This document shows, piece after piece, positions 1 to 7,772 of a stretch of 37,695 nucleotides of DNA. The first letter of the stretch is position 1. Every line of letters starts with the position of its first letter. The stretch is from Gammaproteobacteria bacterium (GTDB taxonomy: Bacteria; Pseudomonadota; Gammaproteobacteria; Pseudomonadales; Azotimanducaceae): positions 7,294 to 44,988 of the forward strand of contig PBGU01000052.1 of NCBI GenBank assembly GCA_002719135.1. The letters run 5' to 3'. A program made the translations under genes and the position numbers. Below the pieces are notes generated by a model. It saw only the letters and a list, made by a program, of their open reading frames with translations. It made no database searches and was not told the origin of the DNA.

Positions 1-771
1 TATTTCGTGACGATCCAGGCCTGTGGTTCCGGAATGTCGAAATTGCTGATACGCGGCTGATATTGCGTTTACGGCTGCCGTTTGGGCGGTAAAGGGATCG
101 ATTATCAAATCCCAGCCCAACGTTGCCCACTCCGTTGGAAGGCGTGTGTCGAGCGAGGTAATCGTGGCGAGCGGTACGCCGATACGTCGAGGTGCTTCCT
201 GCCATTCGGTTTCGTTTGTTGGCATAAGCATGACCAAGTCTGCCCCAGCGTCTGCATAGGCATTGCCGCGCTCAATCGCTTTTTCGAACGATTCGTTACG
301 AACTGCTCCCGTGCGCGCGATGATGACGAAGTCCGAATCGCTGCGTGCGCCGACTGCGGCGCGGATTTTATCGGTCATTTCGCCGATTTCGATGAGGTGC
401 TCGATGCCGCGGTGATGGCTTACCCGTTTAGGCGCTACTTGATCTTCGATCTCGATACCAGCAGCGCCGGCGGCTTCGACCACCTGAATCGTTCGGGTTG
501 TGTGTACCGCGTCGCCAAAACCCACGCCGCCATCGACGATTACGGCAATGTCGGTGCGGGCGGTCACATGCTGAGTAACATCAGCAATTTCGGTTAATGT
601 AAGCAACGCCTCGCTTACGCCGTGGGCAAATCCCAATGCACCACCGCTAATGTAACCAGCTGAGAATCCAGCTCGCTCGGCGATACGACCAGTGAGCGCG
701 TCGAGCGTAAGCGGTGCGAAAACGACCTTTTCGGACGCTAGGGCATGTCTTAATTTCTGTCCAGGTGTCAT
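1..771 (-). CDS. Isocitrate lyase / PEP mutase family protein (C-terminus cut by window edge)
   Basis: The minus strand is open from an ATG at 771 to the window edge (257 codons, no stop), so it is absent from the ORF track; the listed plus-strand ORF 82-597 is its antisense shadow. The protein starts MTPGQKLRHAL and has the TIM-barrel pattern of the ICL/PEPM superfamily: SGGALGFAHG, then DGGVGFGDA where the family has DxDxGYG, then GIEIEDQ with the Mg-binding Glu, then PKRVSHHRG. Members cleave or form C-C or P-C bonds on oxaloacetate-like or 2-methylisocitrate-like acids. Two usual residues differ: the second Asp of DxDxGYG is Gly, and the lyase Cys of the KRCGH loop is missing (VSH). Isocitrate lyase or methylisocitrate lyase activity is therefore unlikely; an oxaloacetate decarboxylase-like or altered activity is possible. 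It is divergent from the serine hydrolase with 121 bp between starts. Confidence 0.85.
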   Translation of the reverse strand, partial: MTPGQKLRHALASEKVVFAPLTLDALTGRIAERAGFSAGYISGGALGFAHGVSEALLTLTEIADVTQHVTARTDIAVIVDGGVGFGDAVHTTRTIQVVEAAGAAGIEIEDQVAPKRVSHHRGIEHLIEIGEMTDKIRAAVGARSDSDFVIIARTGAVRNESFEKAIERGNAYADAGADLVMLMPTNETEWQEAPRRIGVPLATITSLDTRLPTEWATLGWDLIIDPFTAQTAAVNAISAAYQQFRHSGTTGLDRHEI

Positions 772-892
772 CGGAATTTTCCCCCAGCCCATCTTCCGTC
801 AAAAGTTTAAAAGGGGCCATTGCTGACACTCGCCCCTTCCACCTAACTTTGGGCAAACGGTTATGCTGGGTCAAATGGTCGGGGAAATCATT

Positions 893-2095
893 ATGGGGCA
901 CGAGTTTTCGATCGATCGACTTGAGTACCTCACTGCACACCTGCAGGGGTACGTCGACGATGGTCGTTTCCCCGGGTGTTCGTGTCTGGTGACGCGGCAT
1001 GGAGAGGAAGCGTATTTCCGTGCATTCGGTGAGCGCGACGTTGAACGGAATCTCAGTATGGAGCGCGACACGGTGGTACGTATTTATTCGATGTCGAAGC
1101 CGATCACTAGCGTTGCCTTGATGACGTTGTACGAACAGGGGAAATTTCAGTTGGATGATCCGGTGTCGAAGTTCATCCCCAGCTGGTCTGATTTAAGCGT
1201 GTATGAAGACGGCGACGATGACACGATGGTGACGTCCCCAACCACGGTACCGGTAACGATCAAGCATTTGTTAACGCATACCTCGGGACTGACGTACGGA
1301 TTCATGAATAGCCACCCTGTCGATGCCTTGTACCGGAATGCCTCCATAGGCGGCGAACGCCAAGGATCGACGCTCCAAGGCATGATTGATGACTTGGCCG
1401 ACATTCCGCTGTCGTTCACGCCTGGATCGCGTTGGAATTACAGCGTTTCGACCGACGTCTGTGGCTATCTTGTGCAGTTGTTCTCGGACACTGATCTGGA
1501 TGTATTTGTTCGCGAGCGGATTACAGAACCCTTGGGAATGAACGACACCGGTTATCAAGTCCCCGCCCTTTCCAAGGAAAAGTTCGCGGCATGCTATCGC
1601 TATAAACGTGGTGGGGGATTCGAGCTGCAGGACGATCCGGCCAGCTCGGTATACCACGAGCGCCCCACGTTTTTCTCTGGTGGTGGGGGCATGGTGGCAA
1701 CCATTGATGACTATAGTCGCTTCGCCCAGATGCTGCTAAATCGAGGCGAGTTCGACGGATACCGAATACTAGGCCGGAAAACGGTCGAGTACATGGCGAC
1801 TAACCACATGCCCGGAAATGTTGATCTGGCAGCAATGGGACAGCCCGTTTTTAGCGAGACGTCGTATCACGGGATTGGCTTTGGCCTCGGATTCTCGGTC
1901 GTCCTCGATCCGGCTGCGGCCGGTGTCCTTGATTCTCCAGGGGAATTTGCCTGGGGAGGGGCTGCGAGCACCTATTTTTGGGTTGATCCTTTGGAGGACA
2001 TGACGGTCGTATTTCTAACGCAATTGTTGCCTTCATCCACGCATCCGATCAGGCGAGAACTCAAAACCCTGATTTATCAAGCTATTACCAATTAG
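893..2095 (+). CDS. Serine hydrolase, class C beta-lactamase / esterase EstB-like
   Basis: This 400-residue protein has the beta-lactamase-related fold used by class C beta-lactamases, DD-peptidases and EstB-type esterases. The nucleophile motif SxxK is SMSK at about residues 66-69, the second catalytic motif is the Tyr in NYSVS (about 183), and HTSGLTYG and the C-terminal WGGAASTYFWVDP are typical of the family's esterase-like branch. The track starts at ATG 863, but ATG 893 has GGGGAA (881-886) at good spacing, so I use 893. No signal peptide is seen, so the protein is probably cytoplasmic and is more likely an esterase or transesterase than an antibiotic-resistance enzyme. The substrate is unknown. 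The next gene, 250 bp downstream, looks independently transcribed. Confidence 0.9.
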   Translation: MGHEFSIDRLEYLTAHLQGYVDDGRFPGCSCLVTRHGEEAYFRAFGERDVERNLSMERDTVVRIYSMSKPITSVALMTLYEQGKFQLDDPVSKFIPSWSDLSVYEDGDDDTMVTSPTTVPVTIKHLLTHTSGLTYGFMNSHPVDALYRNASIGGERQGSTLQGMIDDLADIPLSFTPGSRWNYSVSTDVCGYLVQLFSDTDLDVFVRERITEPLGMNDTGYQVPALSKEKFAACYRYKRGGGFELQDDPASSVYHERPTFFSGGGGMVATIDDYSRFAQMLLNRGEFDGYRILGRKTVEYMATNHMPGNVDLAAMGQPVFSETSYHGIGFGLGFSVVLDPAAAGVLDSPGEFAWGGAASTYFWVDPLEDMTVVFLTQLLPSSTHPIRRELKTLIYQAITN

Positions 2096-2188
2096 CTGAG
2101 TTATCGCTTCCGAATGACGCCACGTTTCTTGAAAGAAATAGCGGTATACAAGTCAGGCTATTGACGATGTTTCAGGTAAGAGGTTCCT

Positions 2189-2266
2189 ATGCTGATGGGC
2201 ATAGTTGTTGGTTTTGCGTTTGCGTTATGCTTGCGGGCCGCATTGGAGTCGCTTGGTTACGAGTAA
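2189..2266 (+). CDS. Possible 25-residue hydrophobic small protein upstream of glnII
   Basis: An ATG preceded by AAGAGG at 5-nt spacing opens a 25-codon frame, starting MLMGIVVGFAFALCLRAALESL and ending GYE before TAA. The first half is hydrophobic enough for one membrane segment. It lies alone in the 252-bp gap between the serine hydrolase and glutamine synthetase and would be co-transcribed with glnII. It could be a small membrane protein, a leader peptide, or chance; the ribosome-binding site and composition are the only support. I recognise no family. Confidence 0.35.
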   Translation: MLMGIVVGFAFALCLRAALESLGYE

Positions 2267-2347
2267 GCGAGGCGGCAAACGAAAAACGACGGCTGGGGAG
2301 AAAGCCGCGAATATAAAGCGCAATGTTTTTGGAGGGCAAGGCACACT

Positions 2348-3358
2348 ATGAAAACGAAGTTGGAATATATCTGGCTTGACGGCTACAAACCAACCCAGAG
2401 TCTAAGAAGCAAGACCCTGGTACAGACGGACTTTGGCGGAACACTTGACGATTGCCCGATGTGGGCATTCGACGGTAGTTCAACAGAGCAGGCAGCAGGG
2501 AACGATTCGGACTGTCTTTTGAAACCCGTCTGTATTTTCTCGGATCCGGATCGTAAGAACGGGTATCTCGTGATGACTGAAGTCATGAACGCTGATGGGT
2601 CGCCGCACGTTTCCAACGGACGCGCAACCATCGATGATGACGATGAGGATTTTTGGTTTGGGTACGAACAAGAGTACTTCCTCTGGGATACGGACACGGA
2701 TCTCCCACCGGGATTTCCCTTAAATGGGTACCCTGGACCGCAAGGCCCCTATTATTGTTCGGTCGGCGCGTCGAACACGTATGGGCGAGATTGTGTGGAC
2801 GAACACCTAGATCTTTGTCTTGATGCGGGGATTAATGTTGAAGGGATCAATGCCGAGGTTGCTGCGGGACAGTGGGAATTTCAGGTGTTTGGAAAGGGTG
2901 CCAAACGAGCTGGTGACGAGACTTGGTTGGCTCGCTATATGTTAGAGCGGACGGGTGAAAAATATGGTTATTCCATTAACTGGCACCCGAAACCGTTTGG
3001 CGCCATGGACTGGAACGGTTCTGGGATGCACGCGAATTTTTCCAATGGCGTCATGCGTGAGTCGGGCAAGGAAGAGGTATTCACCAAAATTTGCGAACAC
3101 TTCGGAGAAAATATTCCGCGCCATATAGAGGTTTATGGAGCTCACAATGAGTTGCGTCTGACAGGCGAACATGAGACTGAATCAATCGATACGTTCAGTT
3201 TTGCGGTTGCCGACCGCGGTGCGTCGATCCGCATACCGGTGGCCACCATTGATGGCGGTTGGAAAGGTCGACTTGAGGACCGCCGTACCGCCTCGAACGC
3301 GGATCCGTATAAAGTCGCTGCCGCGATCATCAAAACGACCAAAGAGGCGTTGGAATAG
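2348..3358 (+). CDS. glnII: Glutamine synthetase type II (eukaryotic-type GlnII)
   Basis: The enzyme condenses glutamate and ammonia to glutamine with ATP in the cytoplasm. At 336 residues it fits GSII (about 330-370) and not the GSI-type GlnA (about 470). Motifs in order: EYIWLDG at the N-terminus, MWAFDGSSTEQA (the beta-grasp loop), GYEQEYFL (metal-binding Glu), AAGQWEFQ, GSGMHANFS (glutamate site) and DRRTASNADPY near the C-terminus (eukaryotic DRRPASNxDPY). The GSI adenylylation Tyr loop is absent, so GlnE-type control is not expected. AAGG about 6 nt before the ATG and GGAGG slightly further up support the start. No convincing sigma-54 site was found in the 5' region. GSII is scattered in Proteobacteria, so horizontal origin is plausible. 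No other nitrogen genes flank it. Confidence 0.93.
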   Translation: MKTKLEYIWLDGYKPTQSLRSKTLVQTDFGGTLDDCPMWAFDGSSTEQAAGNDSDCLLKPVCIFSDPDRKNGYLVMTEVMNADGSPHVSNGRATIDDDDEDFWFGYEQEYFLWDTDTDLPPGFPLNGYPGPQGPYYCSVGASNTYGRDCVDEHLDLCLDAGINVEGINAEVAAGQWEFQVFGKGAKRAGDETWLARYMLERTGEKYGYSINWHPKPFGAMDWNGSGMHANFSNGVMRESGKEEVFTKICEHFGENIPRHIEVYGAHNELRLTGEHETESIDTFSFAVADRGASIRIPVATIDGGWKGRLEDRRTASNADPYKVAAAIIKTTKEALE

Positions 3359-3390
3359 TCGCTCGCCGGACGATCGACTTCCAATGATGC

Positions 3391-3410
3391 GCCGGTAAAC
3401 GGATACCGGC
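3391..3410. other. Perfect short inverted repeat downstream of glnII
   Basis: GCCGGTA and TACCGGC form a perfect 7-bp stem around a 6-nt loop, 32 bp after the glnII stop. No T-run follows, so it is a weak candidate for a terminator or an mRNA-stabilising hairpin. The rest of the 174-bp gap to the GNAT gene shows nothing I can name. Confidence 0.4.
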
Positions 3411-3532
3411 TGAATTATCCTTACGCGAACAGGAATAGCTGTCGTTTATTGAGCCCGGAACGATTGATTTCACGATTATCGGTAACCTTTTGGTCGATCG
3501 CGGTGACGTTTGCGGCAGTATTGGAGGTTTGA

Positions 3533-4231
3533 TTGGATCCGCTTGATAACCCGGCATGGCACGCGCTGACCGGCGAGCAGCGCGAATTTGGGGTCGTGGG
3601 ATCGCTTGCCGCCCGCTATTGCGCCGATGTTTCCCCGATTGCGGCGGTAGCAGACAGTTCGATTGAGGCGACGAACGAGCTGAGTCAGCTAGTAACTCCG
3701 GACGAGATTGTCGCGGTGATTATGGCTGGGCCTGTTGACGCTAGCTTATGGCGGGAATTGACAACGATCGAACTCACCCAGTGGGTATGTGACACCTTGG
3801 AACCCGACGAAACCGATTTCACCTGGATCGAATTGGGCGAAGGGGATGCTGAAGACATGCAAAGGCTCGTCAAGGCCACAGACCCAGGGCCTTTTGAGCG
3901 GTTGACTCACCAACTAGGAGACTATGTAGGTGTGCGTGTACGAAGTCGTCTAGTATCGATGGCGGGTGAACGAATTTGTTTCGAAGGAAATCGTGAAGTT
4001 AGCGCCGTCTGCACCGCCGAAGGTTTCGGTGGTCGAGGATACGCTCAGGGGCTTGTTGCCGAAATTGTCACACGCCAACATTGCGCTAATTGCAGGTCGT
4101 TCCTGCACGTGCGTGTTGGTAGCCCTGCCGAGAGGATTGCCAGCCGGGTGTATGCCAAACTCGGCTATCACGAGCGGATCCGTTACCCGATGAAAGTACT
4201 ACGTCGCTCGCACCAACTGGGACCGGCATGA
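3533..4231 (+). CDS. GNAT-family N-acetyltransferase (FR47-like C-terminal domain)
   Basis: This is a 232-residue protein whose last 100 residues form an acetyl-CoA-binding GNAT domain. A beta-strand EVSAVCT leads into GFGGRGYAQGLV, the motif A pyrophosphate-binding loop (Q/RxxGxG/A type), followed by a late strand and the SRVYAKLGYHERIRYPMKVL ending typical of FR47-like acetyltransferases. The N-terminal 100 residues are acidic and unassigned. The start is TTG, chosen because GGAGG lies 5 nt upstream and no in-frame ATG gives a full domain. Its TGA overlaps the ATG of the next gene (ATGA), implying translational coupling with the membrane protein. The acceptor substrate is unknown. Confidence 0.82.
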   Translation: MDPLDNPAWHALTGEQREFGVVGSLAARYCADVSPIAAVADSSIEATNELSQLVTPDEIVAVIMAGPVDASLWRELTTIELTQWVCDTLEPDETDFTWIELGEGDAEDMQRLVKATDPGPFERLTHQLGDYVGVRVRSRLVSMAGERICFEGNREVSAVCTAEGFGGRGYAQGLVAEIVTRQHCANCRSFLHVRVGSPAERIASRVYAKLGYHERIRYPMKVLRRSHQLGPA

Positions 4232-5220
4232 CCGAGTCAGAGCAACTTACGCGTTCTGAAAGGAAACAAAAAAAGGCAGGTAAGTGGCTCTTTTCGGGCT
4301 GCACATGGGTTTTGACAGCGGCCTGCTTTTATCTGGTATGGGGAAAGATAGACGACGCTGCTGCACGCGAAAATCAGGCGGCGATTGAGTACCTACTCAT
4401 TTTTTTCGGCCAAGCAAATTGGCTACTTTGGCTGGGGATCATGATCCCCTACTCGATATTCTTTTTTGTCGTGGATGCACATGTGACTTGGCGCGTTATT
4501 CGTTGGTTTAACGTATCGGAGATCAAGTTAAACGCTGTTTTGCCCATCCGCGCGAGCGCGTACATCCTCTCGCTGGTCAACGAGCAAGTTGGGAAAGGAG
4601 CCATGTCGCTATACTTGCTGCGGCGTCACGACGTGCCGGGCTGGGAAGCATTATCAAGCATGATCTTCTTGGGCATCATGGAGATCTACCAGCTACTCAT
4701 TTTCTCCAGCGTTGGGGTGTTGCTCGGATTTGAACTTGTAATGGAAGCATCGTCGATTTTGCCGCTCGACGTGATTTTGCCCGCCGTCTTCATCGGAGCG
4801 TTCATATACCTACCGTTACACATTGCCTATTTTCGGGGTCATGTTCTAAAGAAGTTTTCAATCCGTGATCGGGGCGTTTTTCACGCCTTACGGCAGGGAA
4901 AGCCTAGGCACTACCTATTAACGTTTTTGTTTAAAGCACCTAACTTGGTTGGGGCCGTGGTGGTTTATACGGTCGCACTAGAGCTCTTTCAAGTGGATGT
5001 CAGTTTCGGTCAAATGCTGGCGTTTTTACCCGTTATTTTCCTTGCTGCAGCGCTGCCCCTGCCGTTTCATGCGGGCGCCTTACTCCTTTGGACCGTGTTA
5101 TTCCCCGAATACCCTGCGGTCGGGGCGTTTAGCCTTGTCATGCACACGTTTTTTGTCATGTTCAATGCGGTCATCGGGACACTGTTCCTCACTCGTGCCA
5201 ACCGTGAACTGTTCGACTGA
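4228..5220 (+). CDS. Polytopic inner-membrane protein (UPF0104 / LPG-synthase TM-like)
   Basis: This is a 330-residue protein with a basic, charged N-terminus (about 17 residues) and seven or eight hydrophobic segments, at about 19-38, 64-84, 140-167, 175-200, 228-250, 258-290 and 295-322. The RASAYILSLVNEQVGKGAMSLYLLRR stretch (quoted in part: LVNEQVGKGAMSLYLLRR) resembles the conserved Gly-rich loop of UPF0104/lysylphosphatidylglycerol-synthase-like membrane domains. No soluble aminoacyl-transfer domain is fused, so LPG synthesis itself cannot be claimed. It is coupled to the GNAT gene by an ATGA overlap. Its 3' end faces the convergent CDP-alcohol phosphatidyltransferase gene, another membrane-lipid enzyme, which makes a lipid-related role attractive but unproven. 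Confidence 0.65.
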   Translation: MTESEQLTRSERKQKKAGKWLFSGCTWVLTAACFYLVWGKIDDAAARENQAAIEYLLIFFGQANWLLWLGIMIPYSIFFFVVDAHVTWRVIRWFNVSEIKLNAVLPIRASAYILSLVNEQVGKGAMSLYLLRRHDVPGWEALSSMIFLGIMEIYQLLIFSSVGVLLGFELVMEASSILPLDVILPAVFIGAFIYLPLHIAYFRGHVLKKFSIRDRGVFHALRQGKPRHYLLTFLFKAPNLVGAVVVYTVALELFQVDVSFGQMLAFLPVIFLAAALPLPFHAGALLLWTVLFPEYPAVGAFSLVMHTFFVMFNAVIGTLFLTRANRELFD

Positions 5221-5251
5221 CCAATCTTTGGCCCGAATGTGGGAGTGCTCG

Positions 5252-5764
5252 TTATGACGAACGGAATCGATCGGCAATCGAAGCGACGGTTGATACGACG
5301 AGCAGCCATGCGCCGTAACTAATAATCCATGATGGCACCCAGCTAAGGCCTAACGCATTCTGAGTGACGGGTATTCCGGCCAAGACAAAATACGAGATAC
5401 CGTTATAGCGGCCGAGTCGACTCGCCTTGAGAGGATGTTTCTTATGGGCGCCGGAACCGAAGAAATAGTGGAGGAAAGCTAATCCTACCGCGCACGGAAG
5501 CAACGGCGTGAAAATTTTCTGTGCGGCGAGCGTCGCGAGTATCACGATCACGAAAAATGCGTCGGCTCCATGGTCGACGATTGCACCAAGCTTAGTCGCT
5601 TCTCCGCGACGACGGGCTAGGGGGCCATCGATGAGATCCGTTAGTACCGCGGCAAAAAAAATCAATCCAGCGAGCGACCAGAAATTAGACGAGATGCACA
5701 ACGCGGCGAACGGCGCCATAACGACCCTCGACGCCGACAGTGCATTTGCCCAAGTCAGCCACAT
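5252..5764 (-). CDS. CDP-alcohol phosphatidyltransferase family protein
   Basis: This integral membrane enzyme of about 170 residues transfers a phosphatidyl group from a CDP-lipid to an alcohol. The full family signature DxxDGxxARx8GxxxDxxxD is present as DLIDGPLARRRGEATKLGAIVDHGAD (shown in part: DLIDGPLARRRG, then GAIVDHGAD, about residues 43-68), including both metal-binding Asp pairs. The N-terminal WLTWANALSASR is the usual TxPNxLTxxR entry helix. The track begins at a TTG at 5773; ATG 5764 fits the family start better, and neither has a clear Shine-Dalgarno. The alcohol (glycerol-3-phosphate, inositol or other) cannot be assigned. It is divergent from the epimerase-like gene and convergent with the membrane protein upstream. 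Confidence 0.88.
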   Translation of the reverse strand: MWLTWANALSASRVVMAPFAALCISSNFWSLAGLIFFAAVLTDLIDGPLARRRGEATKLGAIVDHGADAFFVIVILATLAAQKIFTPLLPCAVGLAFLHYFFGSGAHKKHPLKASRLGRYNGISYFVLAGIPVTQNALGLSWVPSWIISYGAWLLVVSTVASIADRFRSS

Positions 5765-5859
5765 ATAAGACAAGGATATATTGTTAATTTCACGTTCTTG
5801 GATGCTCCGGATCGGGCCATTATCGATTATCGTACGCTTCGGAAAACGACGCGAATCAG

Positions 5860-6738
5860 ATGAAGAATCGAATTGTCATCACGGGCGCAAATGGACACAT
5901 TGGCCAACGGTTGATCAACAAAATGGCGATCGATTACGAGGTCCGGGCCCTCGTTAGGACAGATAAAGCGGCGCAAATGCTCGGCAATTCGGCAGCCGAC
6001 GAGGTGCGCATTGTTGATTACACGTCTGAATTGGCAATGACGAGAGCGCTTGAAGGGTGCATTGGTGTTGTGCATTTGATCGGGATCATCCGGGAGAGCC
6101 ACAACAGCACCTACATTGATGCTCACGAAAACGCGACGAGGGCGTTGCGTCATGCGTCGGAAATTAATGGCATTCGCAAGGTCGTTTACCTCAGCGTATT
6201 GGGTGCCGCGGTTGATTCCGGGAACGCATGTTTCTCGAGTAAAGCCAAGGCGGAACGTATTCTGACGGAGAGTGTTGTCTCGTCGAGTATTTTACGCGTT
6301 CCCATGGTGCTTGGGGCAAATGACCACGCCTCACGCGCTTTAGCAAAGCGCGCCTCGAGCACCATTGCGTTCGCGTTCCGAGCATCTAGCTTAGAACAAC
6401 CCATCGACGTTGATGACGTCATTGCGGCTGTGATTGCTTGCATGGAATCGAGTATAGCGGGGGTCCTGTGTCTCGCTGGGCCGGCCTCGCTCAGTCGGCG
6501 AATGCTCTATGAGCGCGCCGGGTTTCATGGACTTTTGATTTCGTTACCGATTTGGTTAGGCATGATCGTGGCTGGTTTATTGGAGCGGGTGAGCGATAAC
6601 CCGCCGATGACGGGCGCGATGTTGGGTGTCTTAGATCACGATGACAACATTGGCGTCGATGCGTGTGCCCAGAAGCTAGGTATAACGCTAACGAGCCTCG
6701 ACGAAACGTTAAAAAAAATTGCACCGTCGCTCGATTAA
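5860..6738 (+). CDS. NAD(P)-binding epimerase/NmrA-like (atypical extended SDR)
   Basis: This 292-residue Rossmann protein starts IVITGANGHIGQRL (GxxGxxG dinucleotide site, residues 7-15) and continues with VVHLIGIIRE and KVVYLSVLGA. That is the layout of atypical extended SDRs related to complex I subunit NDUFA9 and NmrA-like proteins. The usual YxxxK is not clear: the position after the SVLGA strand reads SSKAKAERIL, with Lys but no preceding Tyr. A non-catalytic or quinone/NAD-sensing role is therefore possible. The C-terminal part (about 220-290) has a hydrophobic helix (LLISLPIWLGMIVAGLL). Its TAA overlaps the convergent yejE stop by 2 bp. Confidence 0.8.
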   Translation: MKNRIVITGANGHIGQRLINKMAIDYEVRALVRTDKAAQMLGNSAADEVRIVDYTSELAMTRALEGCIGVVHLIGIIRESHNSTYIDAHENATRALRHASEINGIRKVVYLSVLGAAVDSGNACFSSKAKAERILTESVVSSSILRVPMVLGANDHASRALAKRASSTIAFAFRASSLEQPIDVDDVIAAVIACMESSIAGVLCLAGPASLSRRMLYERAGFHGLLISLPIWLGMIVAGLLERVSDNPPMTGAMLGVLDHDDNIGVDACAQKLGITLTSLDETLKKIAPSLD

Positions 6739-7772
6739 GATCCTGTTAAGTCTTGCATTGATCTTCGTGGATCGAACGCGTCACGCACGGCTTCACCGAC
6801 GAAGATCAATAGACACAGCATCACGGCCAGAGTGAAAAACCCGGTCAAGCCCAACCATGGGGCATGCAGATTCGCTTTCCCCTGGGCCATGAGTTCGCCT
6901 AAGGAGGGCGAGCCGGCCGGAAGACCAAACCCTAAAAAATCGAGAGCGGTTAGCGTCGTGACTGCCCCGCTCAATATAAAGGGCATAAACGTCAACGTTG
7001 CCACCATCGCATTTGGAAGTACGTGTCGGACGATGATGGTCCCGTTGGAAACTCCTAAAGATCGGGCGGCACGGACATAATCGAAATTGCGCGCGCGCAG
7101 AAATTCGGCGCGAACCACGCCAACGAGAGCCATCCAACTGAACATGGTCAGAATGCCCAGTAACCAATAGACGCTTGGTTCAATAATGCTGGCAAGAATA
7201 ATAAGTACGAGAAGGATAGGCAGACCCGCCCAAATTTCCACGATACGTTGCCCGATCAAGTCGACGAGTCCGCCGAAATAACCCTGGAGTGCGCCAACGG
7301 TAACGCCGATGAGGGAACTGAACAGCGTAAGAAATAAGCCGAACGAGACCGATAATCGGAATCCATAAATCAATCGGGCCAACGTGTCCTTTGCCCCATC
7401 GTCGGTACCGAGCCAGTGCTGTGTTGAGGGTGCTGCCGGGGCAGCACTTTCGATATAGAGGTCGATCGTGTCGTGGCTATAGCGAATGGGCGGGTAGACG
7501 ACCCAGCCATCATCATCCGTTATCAAAGCCTGTACAAAGGGGTCCGTGTAATCGGCTTCGATAGGTAGCTCGCCCCCAAGTTCGGTCTCGGTCACGAGTT
7601 CGAAAACAGGCCAATAGAGCGTTTCGTTGAGGTATAAAACGATGGGCTTGTCGTTCGCTAGCAGTTCGGCGAATAGCGAGAGTCCGAACAAAGCAAGAAA
7701 CACCCACAGGGCGTAATAGCCGCGTCGATTTGCTTTGAAATTCGCGATTCGTCGTTTGGCGAGCGGCGTCAT
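6735..7772 (-). CDS. yejE: Peptide ABC transporter permease YejE
   Basis: This is one of the two inner-membrane permeases of the Yej oligopeptide (microcin C-type) importer. The track ORF reaches 8195, but that N-terminal part is out-of-frame yejB. The true start is the ATG at 7772, giving MTPLAKRRIANFKANRRGYYALWVF, very like E. coli YejE (NRRGYWSLWIF from memory), and 345 residues. The BPD_transp_1 domain in the C-terminal half includes the EAA loop (RAARSLGVSNGTIIVRHVLPN) and FLGFGLPAGSPSLGELMAQGK. The start overlaps the yejB stop by one base (TAATG), showing translational coupling. The expected yejF ATPase gene does not follow; the next gene is convergent. Confidence 0.95.
   Translation of the reverse strand: MTPLAKRRIANFKANRRGYYALWVFLALFGLSLFAELLANDKPIVLYLNETLYWPVFELVTETELGGELPIEADYTDPFVQALITDDDGWVVYPPIRYSHDTIDLYIESAAPAAPSTQHWLGTDDGAKDTLARLIYGFRLSVSFGLFLTLFSSLIGVTVGALQGYFGGLVDLIGQRIVEIWAGLPILLVLIILASIIEPSVYWLLGILTMFSWMALVGVVRAEFLRARNFDYVRAARSLGVSNGTIIVRHVLPNAMVATLTFMPFILSGAVTTLTALDFLGFGLPAGSPSLGELMAQGKANLHAPWLGLTGFFTLAVMLCLLIFVGEAVRDAFDPRRSMQDLTGS

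Noticed and set aside
82-597. 171-residue plus-strand ORF at the window start
   Set aside because: Antisense shadow of the ICL/PEPM-family gene, whose minus-strand translation has clear family motifs.
2301-2347. TATAAA (2312-2317) as the glnII -10 promoter box
   Set aside because: No credible -35 at 16-18 bp spacing and no sigma-54 GG-N10-GC element of good quality was found.
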